Assembly: GCF_964340395.1 (NCBI RefSeq)
Contig: NC_135549.1
Location: forward strand, 16,268,342 to 16,332,341
Reading direction: 5' to 3'
Length of the DNA stretch: 64,000 nt
Source: Glandiceps talaboti
Lineage: Eukaryota; Hemichordata; Enteropneusta; Spengelidae
Part shown: positions 27,101 through 41,247 of the stretch, piece after piece
How positions within the stretch are numbered: position 1 is the first letter of the stretch
How the letters are laid out: every line of letters starts with the position of its first letter
Program-made: the position numbers and the translations under genes
Notes under the pieces: model-generated
Told to the model about the DNA's origin: nothing
What the model saw: the letters and a program-made list of their open reading frames with translations, nothing else
Database searches by the model: none

Positions 27101-29881
27101 AACTTCATGGAATAATTGTTGAACTTGTCTGTAACCATACATGAGTTAATTTTATAACCAATGTATTTTACCAATTTTCTTCTGTCATTACTATTTTCCT
27201 AACGCGCGCTCTGAACAAATTGTCACCTTCCCCCTTCATCACCGAATCCAGTAAAAGTTCCCTTTCAGAATCTCACATAAACTCCAGAGATTCATGCTTA
27301 TAAACTCAAAATCTAACACCACCTCATAGCAGCTTAATTATTCTCACAAGAGAGCCCTCCGATTATCATGATCGGAAAGGTTATGCGATCAGGGACTCAG
27401 TTGAGACTAAATGCTTATGAACAAGTGTGTAATTTTCATCCAGCATTTATTAATACCAAATTCAGACTTTATCAATAATCAAATGACCTGGATAGACGAG
27501 TCTACAAATGTCTATTATTAGACCTAATAAAAAAAAATTGTGTGGTTCCGATTACACTCAATTTTAGAATAGGTGGGGTAGGTAGATTTTTTATTTTATT
27601 TTATTTTATTATTATTGTTTTTCATGTGTGAGTGTCTAGGATTTCCACTGTTCTCCAAATGGTCTCTGTATTATTTACTTCTTCCTATTAGATGTACATT
27701 GTACAGCCAATACAGATTGGAAGAACAGTTTTATATTGTCTGTTTAAGTTGATGTCCATTTCTGCATCCACTCTTTCTCATGAGACTTCACAATTTTGGC
27801 AATTTTATTATTTCTTTCTCAAATACGTAAAAAAAAGTTTAGGGTCAGCAGTGAAAAACTAGGTGGGGTCGGGTATAAACCGGAACCACACAATTTATTT
27901 TTTAATATTGGAAAGTCTCATCTTTAAAAGTGTCAAACACAAACTGTTTCAAACATTCTGTATGTCCCTGGGTAAAAAATACATTAACTTTCTTTTGGTA
28001 TTAATTAAAAGAAACACCTAAATCATAACTATTGCAGAAATTGTACAAACACAACACAACACAACACAACACAACACAACACAACACAACACGGTAGGTA
28101 CTTCCTTTTACAGTGAGAAAGTTTGGATTCATAGTAATTGTCAGATAATCATCCGTTCTTCTAAAGTTAGTGTTATTTTTAATGTTCACTACTATACAAA
28201 AAGAGTAATGCATCGGTGAGTCATGGCCTCTTTTGTATTGCCAAGGTAACATGGTCTCGAGTCATTCATAACACTCTGTTCGGCAGATGAGATTTGAATG
28301 CTTGAAAAAAAATGGAGTAACTGTAATATTGGGGCACAAAAATTGGGATACTGAGCAAGCATAGAAAAGAGTTGAGAGAATTGTGTTTTAGGTATAGATA
28401 TATGCAAGTTTTAGAGTTGCTATGTGCATGTCACCCCACATGCACCAATAGGTTGCACAAACAATTCATGAAGACATCTGGGACTTCATAATTATGGATC
28501 ATGGATTTTAGCAGCTGTGCATCCATCAGCTATTGAAATAGTGCATAAACTACTTTACTGTACATACAAATACACTTCCTTGATTGCCAAAATCATGTTG
28601 CAATGTACTAAACTGAGGATGAAGAAGTTTGAATTTTGATGTGTGTTGAGAATAACTGCAGATGGCAAAGATTGAAATCTGATGTGTGTTAAAGTTAAAC
28701 CGCAGATGGCAAAGATTGAAATCTTATATGTGCTAAAGTTACGCTGCAGATGGCAAAGATTGAAATCCGATCTAACTGTTACACTGCAGATGGCAAAGTT
28801 TGATCTGATGTGTTAAAGTTACAATGCAGATGGCAAAGTTTGAAATCTGATCTGTGCTTAAGTTACGCTGCAGATGGCAAAGATTGAAATCTGATGTTAA
28901 AGTTACACTGCAGATGGCAAAGATTGAAATCTGATCTGACTGTTACACAGCAAACGGCAAAGATTGAATTCTGAAGTGTGTTAAAGTTAACTGCAGATGG
29001 CAAAGATTGAATTCTGATGTTTATTAAAGTTACACTGCAGATGGCAAAGATTGAACTCTGATGGATGGATATTAAAGTTACAACACAGATTTAGAATGAG
29101 CATCAAATGTTAACACATATGCTAGTTTGGTTGATTACAGCTGCTAAGCACCCACAACACATGCATTAGGCACCATAACTTCTGTCATGACACAAAAAAA
29201 TTAGGAAACAAAAATGCACAAGAAAATACATGCAAAGTGGATGATGATGATGATGATGCATGAATCTGATGATCATCAGCTAAAAAAGATTTTATTAGGA
29301 AAAAGACTAAAAAGACTACGATGCAGTTAGCACCTGCATTTAAACTTACTGTCTTGGTATCGGACTCAAGAGCGTGCTGGAGGTAGACACCAATAGACCA
29401 GAAAAAAACACAGCATATTACTAGAGGAAAAGTGGAGACTAAACATACCCACATATAGAATGGGCTACAACTAAAAAAAGTATAGCATTTAGACAACACA
29501 TAATTGGCAGCATCTACAAAAGGATCACAGAGAAATAAGGTGCTGTAGATTTTTGGGTTGTTTTTTTATCATAATCTGAAATACATATATATACAACATT
29601 ATAATTATAATTATATAATAAAATGTGGTGGTTGGAAAACATAGATAAGGGGTTTTACGGAACTAGGGAAGAAAGGACTTAATTACAAAAATTACTTAAT
29701 ATAGATGATGGTAGTTCACAACAACACTTCACAATTAAATGCACAGACTGAAAGTACATTGAACATTTGTACAAGTTTATTACTTGTGGCCAAAAATATC
29801 AAGGGGGTTAATATTCCCGTAGATAGAAAAAGAAATTCCCTTATTAAAAATAGGAATGTTGATGAAAGGTACGAGTGTTTG

Positions 29882-29934
<53 letters not shown>

Positions 29935-29981
29935 GCCTGCCTACCTGCCTGTGTATGTATGTCTATGTTTAGAGTGTCACT

Positions 29982-30022
<41 letters not shown>

Positions 30023-30051
30023 GTATGTATGTCTATGTTTTGAGTGTCACC

Positions 30052-30082
<31 letters not shown>

Positions 30083-33000
30083 ATCTTTCTGGCTGTCTGT
30101 CTGTCTGTCTGTCTGTCTGTCTGGAAATGAAAATAACAAGAGAGGCTCCTTAAACCTTGAAATCAAACAGCTGCAATAAATAGTAGTGTGTTAGTTCTAC
30201 TATGATATTAACACATATAAGAACATAAAGAATAAAGGCGGCTAAGGCCAGAGCATGTTTTTAGTTGGTTTTCAACTTTGGTGAATTTCATGTCAGGAAT
30301 TTACTTTTGCAGTTGTGGGTTCATTAATCCATCTTAATTCTCTCGGAGTCTGTCTGTTTAATCAAAATTACAATAATAAGAATTATTTTACTTTCTATAC
30401 AATTTGCATTTCTTTAAACTTACACAGCAACAACACTCTGATCTCTCTTACTGAAATCTTTATCGAAGTTACCCTATAATTTTGCAAAGAACGTCGGTCA
30501 AAACTACCCTAACAAATATTATATTTTTTTTTATAATAGATATTTAAATAGTCCAAGATGGCTGCCTAGTAGGGTTAATATTTCTATGGTTACCGGCATA
30601 CCTTGTAATGAGGTATAAGTTCTTCCATGTCTGCTATTGTGACATCAGTACCAGTCACACCAAGCATCTGTTGATTCTGTTAAGAAAACATATCACATAA
30701 ACAGGAGTCAATATCCATGTGCCTGGCATGCAACCCCCCCCCCCCCCCATGTACATGTACAACAATTCAGCAATTAGGTGCTCCATATACATGTACGAGA
30801 ACTCAGCTATAGATGCTGCCATCCCCCCACCCCCCCACCCCCCCCCCAACCCCATCCCCATCCCCAGTAAAACAACTCAGCAATAGGTCCTCCATTTACA
30901 ACAACCAAGTACTAGGTCTGACATGTACAACAACTCAGCCCTAAAGGACTCATGTACAACTTAGCACAATAGGTTCCCCACTTTACAACAATGTTAACCC
31001 AGCACTACAGGTCCCTCATGTACATTACAACCTAGCATTCATGTACAACAACTCGGCACTATAGGTCCCCCACTATACAACAACCCAGCACCCATGTAAA
31101 ACACTATAGGTCCCCTGTGTGAACAACCCAGATGTACAACAATCTGGCACTAGGTCCCCTAATTTGAATAACCTAGCACTTAGCACTTAGGTCTCATATA
31201 CAAAAAAAAAACAGCACAAGGCATACATTTTCTTTTATCTTATATATCAAACCTTCCTTTGCTTGAGTGCAGCATTTTTAGGAAATGTTTGTTTTGTTGC
31301 CACTATCCTAAAATTAGCATCTGACTTTGATTGTAATTTTTGAATTCAACATTTTTTGTTTGTGTACTTCTTGAGATCCTTCTCTTGGACAGATTGTTAT
31401 TAATATGACTGGACTAAATTTACCCAAGTCTACTTGTACCACTATTCATAAAATTACCATTTTGAGGAACTGAGCTACTACAGTCAGTTCTGGAATCAAC
31501 AATTATCTTGCTATTAAAGGCACACACTACGCTATGAAATGCAATAGCTACTCTTTCAAACAAGCAAACTGTGTATCCCCCTGACACCCAACACTGTAGT
31601 TAATAAAATAATGTTAGTTTTTATATAGCATTTTCCCACGCTGTGCTCAAAGTGCTTTACAATTATTACCCCTGACAGAGATCTATAGTGCAATAACAGC
31701 TCTTTATACCTCAACTCCCTTCAGAGCATAAAATCCATTGCAGCCTTTATAAGCCCATATGATTAAAGCATTCACATTGCAACCTCTATCCTACCAGGTC
31801 CCAAATTATACAGCTGGGTGGACTGGGGCACAATCATGGTCAACATCTTGCACAAGGACTTTAGCCATTAATTAAGAAACAAATGGCAATACGGAGGCTC
31901 AAACCTGTAACCTGGCCAGTACTCTAACCATTCAACCATCATGACTCCAAGACTTGTGAAGATTTGTAAAAATATCTTGTAACTATGGTGATTGTTTTGA
32001 TCAGCAGTGTAAATCAGGTCAAATTCTTAAAAACATTTTGACAATACACTGTTCTGAAAATAAAAGTTTCCTCACCAAAAAATCACACAATAAATAATGC
32101 ATATATTGATTTAATGAAATACCAAATATTCTGATGGTTTTTTTTTTAAATTTCAATTGTCATTGAGGTCATGTTTGTTGATCCATAACAATTCATTGTA
32201 ACAAAACTTAAAATGAGCTGAAACAACAATATACTAGTAGAAGAAGTCAAATGTTTGTTAGTAATCAATCCAAACTACTCTGCATCAATCAAATCTGAGT
32301 TATAAAATACGATTCACTGCAATAAATAACACACATAATGATCCACTTTTAATTTAGTAAAAGCGTAGGTTAGATTACACACGTACAGATTTCTTTCAGT
32401 TTGATGTCAGTTCATGAAAAACTTCACAAAACAAATTGAAAGTAGTACAGAAACTGCAGATCAAATTGGGGGGGGGGTTATTTTGTGTTAGCCGTAAGTG
32501 GTGCATCAGTTGTATTATATTACCTTTGGCTTACATGCTAGTAATTAGCCTACTAAAAGGAAAAAATAACAAAAATAGTCAAAATCAGGATAGAGAGCCA
32601 ACCAGATTGGGTATTATATGGAAAGGTGTGGCTGGGCAATATCCCAAATATTTACCAAAAGCAAAGCTTGCTAAAACAAAAGTGCTGGGCACTTGCAGGA
32701 GTGAGGGCGCTAATGCATATAAGTATGGTATGTTTTAGTTGGGTTGTGTATTTTGGTAAGGCATTCAATTTTATTATCAACATCAGCCTGTTACATCTTA
32801 CGCTGTCCATGCCAATAGCGATGCTAAATGTGTCTGTTGTTTATGGTTGGCTTCAGAGATGACCTATTTTCTAGTTTTGAGCATTTTGTCGCTGTTTAGA
32901 AACAAGCCATAAAACTATCAAAAATAGCACCAATGACAATGTAGCACAGTTGATTGATTTAACTGTATTAAAACCATGCTTAGCATTATTATCACTAGTA

Positions 33001-36000
33001 AAATAACTTATGCTCTGTGTGTCTTGATAATTCGGGATTTTTAGAATAGTTTTTTTAGATCATTTCTGTTCTAGGAACTTCCAAATGCAACAATCTGTTC
33101 ATTAGACTTTGACTCAAAAACTTTTGATCAAACTTATTTTTTGACTGTTTCATACTATGGATTGACATCTAGCTGTTACTGATTTTCCTTGAAGTCAAAT
33201 AAGGCAAATCAATATGCAATATATAGGATTACTTTTACAGATAATGAGTTCAAGTCTTTTGATCAAATATTTACAGAGCTACAAAAATATGACTGATTCA
33301 AATCTCTTGCTACTATATAAAGCAAAGATCTTGTCAACCAATAACAACCAGTTTATGAATATGGTCTTAAACTAGCCAAAATGTTGAAATTTTTCAACTG
33401 AAAATCTGACATTAATATTTCGATAAAGTTTACCCACATTTTCACTACAAATAAAGTTTCATAGTAATATAACAGAATACTGATACCAGATGTTAGATAT
33501 GCAAATGAAGGCATACACTGCACATTTGATTGGCTCTGCCTACCTTCCACGTGTTTGTATCATTTCCATATAGCCGGGTGGAGTTGGACTTTAAGAACAC
33601 ATAGAAATGAAGAGTGGATGAAGGAGAAATAAAAAGATAAAGGGTAAAAAAAAGACAACAAAACGAGAAGAAATGAGAAGAAATGAAAATGAAAATATCA
33701 TGAAATGAAACAAAGAATAAACAAAAGAAACGAAACGAAGCAAACAGGAATGTAGTAAAACATAACAAAGAAATGTAGAATTAGATAAATTATTATGAAT
33801 GTGGTCAATTGAAATAATTGAAACAAAACTTCAAAAGTATTCTTTTCAGCATGCAACAACCTGTTAACAGTCAATACCTGGGATACTAACCAAAAGGTTG
33901 GGATTATCAAATATATGAAAATGGGAATGACAAAAAAGGACTTGAAACTTGAACCTTACAACTCCAGGTTCTATCTTCTATAATAGTTTTTTCTATATGT
34001 AGTATTGAAACCTTGTTTTTTACCAAAAAAATGAAACGAAAACCTTACAAAAGCCATACTTATCCTGTGGGTAAGATTGGTTATTTAGGTGTTTATTAAA
34101 CATGAGCATATCAAATAGAATGCCTAAAGATTGACATCAGGAAAAAGGGAGCAAACAAATTTTTTTAGTCAAATAGTAAACAAGTATATGTTGTTATACT
34201 TACATCAGTTGTCACAGTGGTTCTATTGTACACTGGTAACGTTACTGTCGTCATCATTCCAAGACCCTGTCATCAAAATCAAGAAATAACACTTTCATTT
34301 TTGTCAATAATCATAGAAGTTCTATTTTTCAATGATCAATTCCAGCAATTGTTGCTATTTATTCGGCATTCATTGCAGTTTGTGTTGATAGAAAAATACA
34401 CAGTCATGTAACTATGGTTACGAAATACAGACAAAGACTTACCATAGCATCTAGATATATGTTAGACCATTGAAAGTTTCTAGCACGATTCAATGCCATT
34501 GGTCTACTCAGTACCTTCACATAATTCTGGGGGAAACAAAAAAAAACATAAATATAGAGATTTTAAATGACAAAATCTGGCAAGACTGAAGAACACTGGA
34601 CCAAATGTGTATGTTATGTACCCTACCTGGTATACTGTTTTCTATCCCAAATAAAATGATAGAAACAATTACATGTTTAATATTCCTTAGTATTTTTCTT
34701 CATTCAGCCAAGGAAAATATCAGTGACCTAAGGGGCCTTTGTCATTACGAGTCGCAAGACGAGTAGCGAATATACATTTAGGTTACACAAGTATTTTCTG
34801 ACTGAATGAAGACAAATATTTACTCAACACAAAATTGTTAGCACACACACAAAAAAAAACACTATACGAAAAGTCGTATTTGACCATGTTTTTCCACCCG
34901 GGATAACGCTTGAGTAGAGGATGTGTAAATGTGGTGAGTATGAGACAAAGTTCCACCTTTGACTTAATTTACCCCCTGTGATCTCTCCCCTGAGGGCTGT
35001 AGACAGCCAAAAGTGTCACTTCATCTCATACTACCCCTTGATAGAGATGGTAGTTAGGTGGGTCATAGGTAGGGTAAAGGTTGGGTAAAGGTGGGTAAAT
35101 TAGACATTTCGTGTAGTGAAAAGCGTGTTTCAGGGGTTTTGGGGGAAAATATGACAGGAGAGCAGAAGGCAGTTACTTGCTGGGTAAAACAAAACAAGAT
35201 GTCCATTGCAGAGGGCAAGTGCAATAGATGTGAAATATGAAACAAATAAATCAAATCAAGCCAATTTAAAATTAGATTGGAGAAATCATTGCATGTAATT
35301 ACAGACATGACTGATTGTCAACATGCTACAAATCCAGTCTTACCAATGTGTCCAATCTTATGGCACCCACTGCTGGTATTCTTGTGAAGTATCCTGTAAT
35401 GAGAAAATAAATCAGGTATCTAAAAAAGCTGACAGCATCTTCTACATATAGCTAAAATCACTAAAACTTTTATTCTTGAATCCCAATTTCACATCAGTCT
35501 AAATTATTTGCATTACTGTGATACACATGGATTCGACACACAAATGTTGGGATCGATGCATGGACCCAACATAATAGCCCCCCCCCCCCCCCCCTTAGGT
35601 TTTGCCCATTGAATGACAATAAACATACATGTATCTGTAAAATGACTGCATGCTTGTGTTTAAAGCTACCTTTGTTTGCACAGGCCATGTATTTTACACC
35701 ATCGGTTGTAGATACTTGGGGTCCAACAACATATGTAAACACTCGTACCTGTCAAATAGAAATGAAAAGTGAAGACAAAAAATTAAAATGAGAGCTTTTT
35801 ACAGTAAAGCTGACACTCTAGGTTAGAATTGAATACGTAGAATGTGACATGCATAGTACAAGTACATATTAAAGAATGCACAAAACTACAGCTCCATAAA
35901 TCTGTGTATCAGAACTATATATCTACACTTTCATAAGGCTGGATGATGAGTGATTATTTAGCTTTTGTAGTCAGAAGTAGACATTTAAGCTACAGAAAGT

Positions 36001-39000
36001 CATTGTATAAATACCACATTATGCTATGGTGGTAACTCAATCAGTGCACTGTGGTAGCTATAAGTCTATGGACATCAGCCTGGGTAGCACTGCTGGTAGT
36101 GCATCTGTCATGTAATCATAATTGCCGGGTTGAGTCCAGGCCCAAGCTACAACTGCTGACATCAGACTGTGGATGAACGAAACCTGTTACAAACAGGGAA
36201 AGTGAACAACTGAATTGGATTAATAGCACTTGGCACAGTATGTTGGATGTACATAGACTTATATTACATTCCATCATTTGATAAGAACAGCTGTATGGCC
36301 TCTTTACATAATAGTTCACATTCACAAACAAATTAGAATTTCCCCTGGCATTTCATGCACACATAAAGAGGCCATAAACTTGTTCTTATCAAACCATGAA
36401 ATGTAATATAAGTCTCTGTTGTTCCAACCTGCTGTGTCAAGTGTTATTAATCCAATTCATTTGTTTACTTTCCTTGTTTGTAACAGATGCTATTGTTTCA
36501 TGGTCTGATGTCAGCAGTTGTAACTTTTCTCCCTCTTGAGGACAGCATCATATGTTTGAAGTATACGGTTAGATCTGCTACCAGATGAATGAAAACTACA
36601 ATCTATAGTTCAACTATTAATTACTACAACCGTAGCCATTACTCACATCTCCAAGTAGTGGCTTGTATTTCTGGAAAATTTTGGCAGGTTTCTGGCCACC
36701 TCCATCAGTCAATACCATTATCACCTTATTGCAGCTTGCTCCTTGGTTGGTTGTCAGATAGGGCTCAGACTTTTCAAACTACACAAGAATAATGAACATT
36801 TGGGTATTGAACTTAAGCCCGGTGCAAGTGAGAGGAATCAGCTGTGCAAAATTTCACTCTTGGCAATTTCTTTGTGCCAATTCCTCTCGTGTGCAGCCAA
36901 CTTTACTGAGATTTTGCTGTGGTTATTCATGGTCCTGAGCCAAATATCTGGCATGTTTGATAATTTTGGTCACTCATTGCAAATTCCTCAGTATGTACGC
37001 TGGACGTGAGCCATCAGCTCATGACTTTCTCTTAAGAGTGCATGTGTGTGACATAAAGTACACAATTTTTGTGCCCATGCAGTCTAAAATACATGTGTGT
37101 ATTAAACCTTATACGTCAATAACGATGGTATTTTCATGATTTTAGAAGACAAACATGTCGATCTTTGGTCTAAATACCTGTGGCTATTGCTTTAATGGGA
37201 ATAGTCATGACACTATATGAAACAAGATAACTTTATTGTAATGACACAATAACAGATATCTTGTTAACTATTCCCACTATTAAAGCAATAGCTATGTGCT
37301 ACTCAAGTACAAACAAGTTACCATAGCAAACAGGTTGTCATAAACAGAAAACTTCATATCACCACAACGCTGCAATATGAAGGGTTTTAGCCAACTCTCT
37401 AATATAACTTTTTAACAGTCACTTTAAAATTTAAAAAAGAAATCAACGCAAATTATTTCCAACAGTTACTGTGTACACTTACTTTGAGAAATTCCTCAAA
37501 TGCAAAGGTGAATCCAACATCAAATCTAGCAATACCATTGTCAGTCAGCTGTTTGATCTGTTCTTTCAAAATCTGCAAAATAGGGTTTAATAACAATCAA
37601 TAGCGCCCTCTTTAGTTTAACTTTGAAAACTCACTATCCTTTCTGTGACAGAGAGCTAACTGACTGACATGATGCACATTACAATAAATTGCAGTTGAAA
37701 ACAATTACTAGACAGTATGGACAAGATTAGCTCATGGTTCATTAGTTCTATATTATAAAATACTAAAGTTCAAGCCACCTGTACTTGTAACCAAATTATA
37801 TTTGCCAGAATAGGCCATAACTGTGATGAAAACATTTTTTCTTGTCATGAATTACTGTCGATGTTGTACATTTTAAAGTAAAAAACAGCCTGGATGCATC
37901 CAGGAATGACAATTCAAAGTGAAGAAGGACACTATGAACCAAATTATCAAAGTTCCCAAATTCAACGATAAATAACAATTTTAACCCAAATATAAGTGTT
38001 AATGGTGCACTCAGGCCTAGTAAAAAAACTGTGTGGTTCAGATTACACTCCATTTTAGAATAGGTGGGGTAGGTAGATTTTTTATTTTATTTTTATTATA
38101 TTTGTTTTCATGTGTGAGTGTCTAGTTCAGGTTTTCCATTGTTTTCCATACGGTCTCTGTGTTATTTATTTCTTCCTATCAGATGTACAGCCATTACAGA
38201 TTGGAAGAACAGTTTTATATTGTTTTTTAAGTTGATGTCAGTTTCCGCATCTACTATTTCTTGTGAGCCTTCACAATGTTTGCGATTTTGTCATTTTTTT
38301 TCTTAAATACGTAAAATTTAGGGTCAGCAGTGAAAAACCGGGTGGGGTCGGGTAACCGGAACTAAACAATTATTTTTTTAGGCCTCACCTGACATCCACT
38401 ATAAGTGACTTGATGTTTTATTCCTGATCTGCCCATAGAGGGCATCATTTCTATTTTTTGGTCAGACTTTAAGAATTACAGGGTTGTTTAGGTCATGATA
38501 AACAGATACATGTACAAGAACCAACATAGATTACTTACATTTTTATTTCTTTCATTGGCCTGTACAAATGTTTCAAAACAGCTTATAAGGAGAGCCGATT
38601 CGTTAAACTGTAAAAAACAAATCGCAAAATTAAAAGTTGCTAGAAAATATCTGAAATTATTCATTGGTAAACAAATAACAAAATTACCTGAAATTATTCA
38701 TTGGCTAATAGCTTACTTTTCCATTGTAAGCACAAGTGCAAACACCCTTGAGTACCCAACACTAGCACTCGCGCAGCATGGGGTTCCATTATTACGTTTA
38801 TCCGAAACAACAAATTTCCGTAAAAATGACATTATGTGATCCAGCGCTTTCGCGTAGAACGAATGATCCTGTCCTCATTTGCATGCAGGTATGCAATAAT
38901 GTTTCAGGTATTGCACTGCAGTGCAGATACCAGTAGTATGTGCACACACACCCGGTACAAGTAATCTCTGGTACATATGTAATAGTATAAAGTCTGTTTT

Positions 39001-41181
39001 AGCTTCAACACACGACACACGAGTCTTATAGATAAACAGATATCAAAACACTCAGTCTAAATATGAAATTTTGTTGGTAGTTCATAAAGAAGTAATTGTC
39101 ATGTTGTCAAAGGAAAGTCTTGTAATATAGAGAACACTCAACTAAATGCTGCATACAAAATTTTAATGCAAAGGAAAAGTTCACAATAGAAGAAGAAAAT
39201 GAAAGGGGGTGAAGGGCACGTTAATAAATTAATGCACAGGATTGAACTGATAAGGATTAATCTAACAATATTTTGCATAGAAAGATGTACGTGGTTAAAA
39301 AAAAATGCTACTTACAGAAACGACGTTGACGAAATCATTTTCACCTAAAGTATCAATCAAAGATACTGCTGAAGATCTAATCAGTTCTAACACCAAGCCA
39401 TGGACACTTCCACTCCTAGTATTTGCAAAAGATAAAGACAAGTATTGCATCAAAATCGGTCCTACATATTGTTGGTTACCACGAATATAGAACTTATGAT
39501 GTAATGTGTTGGACTTATGACTATGACATTAGTTATTCCAATACAGTTCTGGAACGGCTGTTTCTAACTTAACAGTGAAAACTACTGTAGTCTAGTGGCT
39601 ATCTGTGACTTCAAATCTCAAGAGCTCACTTCACTCCATCTAGCTCAATGAGAAATCATGAACCAAAATCTGTTCATGCAATTGAGTAAACCTCAATTGT
39701 TAGAATGATGCATAGGTTGGCAATACATTGTACCATAATTGGGGGGGGGGGGGGGGGGGGGGCACTTCAGTAAAATAACTGGGGAACCTACTTGCTATTT
39801 AAAAGAACAAACATATCAAAGTTTCAAATAGGAAAGGATTAGCACATACCAATTATTGATTTTAGACAATATTCATTTCAGCCGGATGAAATATTTCATT
39901 TGGCAAATTATATTCATACAGACATGTACAACAAAAGAGTGAATTGCAAATTTTCGAAGCCAGAAGTATCACGGATTCATTATTGCTTCATTTGCATACA
40001 ACTTTAATCAAAATTTGCATAGCAGATAATTTTACATAAATCTAATGCATATCCTTGAATTATAGTCTGTATCAAGTAAATATACAACTAGGAAAGAAAC
40101 AAACTCTTATTTCTACCACTTTTAAAGTTATTTTGAAACAAGCAACTTTAACTGTCGTCTGCTCATCCTCTCCCAGAAAGTGTACAATATTCTGATACTT
40201 TCTAAATTATTTTGAATGTATAGAAAACATGGAGGGTATTCAACTTGTCGTCTGCTCATCCTCTTCCAGAAAGTGGACAATATTCTGATACTTTCTAAAT
40301 TATTGTGAATGTAGAGAAAACATGGAGGGTATTCAACTTGTCGTCTGCTCATCCTCTCCCAGAAAGTGAATAATATTCTGAGAACTTCTAAATTATTTTG
40401 AATGTATAGAAAACATGGAGAGTATTCAACTTGTCGTCTGCTCATCATCTGCCAGAAAGTGGACAATATTCTGATAATTTGTAAATTATTTTGAATGTAG
40501 AGAAAACATGGAGGGTCATCTGCTCTACTTCTCCAGGGAAGTGGACAACATTTCTATACAGTACACCTCTAAATCATTTTGAAAACATGGAGGGTATGCA
40601 AGTTGTCGTCTGCTCATCTTCTCCAGGGAAGTGGACTACTATAATGATGATCGATGATAGCCGGAATAATTCTGTATCTCATCATATGACTGTATAGTGT
40701 TTATATTACTGTCTCTATAGGTATCTTGACTCACCTCATCTACTTCACAAGTACTGATGGAGAATTTTACTCCAGAGAATTCTAGAATTGATATAAATGA
40801 CACACACTTTCGTTTACACAGCTGGGGCCTGCCGGCTCAGTTTTAACAGTGATGTTTAATATGTGAAAGCTTTTATGGGTGGTATTAAACTGGACTTTCA
40901 GTTTCAAGTTTAGATTTTGGGCACATGGCACCAGAATTTGTACTTTAAAACTTACTGAGATGAAATTTTCACACTGGTGTGGCATGCATGCTGCAGTACT
41001 TGTTTTCATGAAGTAACACTGCAGTGGAAATTGACAACTACTCTTTAATTCTAAAATTTTATGAGATAAGCATATGACAACTATAATAGTTCTCTTTTGC
41101 TTCACCTTTCAATGAAATTGGCTTGTGAATTTTGGAGATATGATTACATATGGATGCTAACACCCCCTCCCCACACACACA

Positions 41182-41247
<66 letters not shown>

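Larger units (their letters stand above)
30677..33543. other. 2.9-kb intron X10-X11
   Basis: The intron holds the degenerate tandem repeat, a tRNA-unrelated SINE-like or MITE-like repeat (31615-31950), a poly-G tract (32467-32475) and AT-rich sequence with no recognised exon. Confidence 0.5.

Noticed and set aside
29705-30153. Cys/Leu/Ser-rich ORFs of 92-112 codons
   Set aside because: Translation of (GTCT)n blocks.
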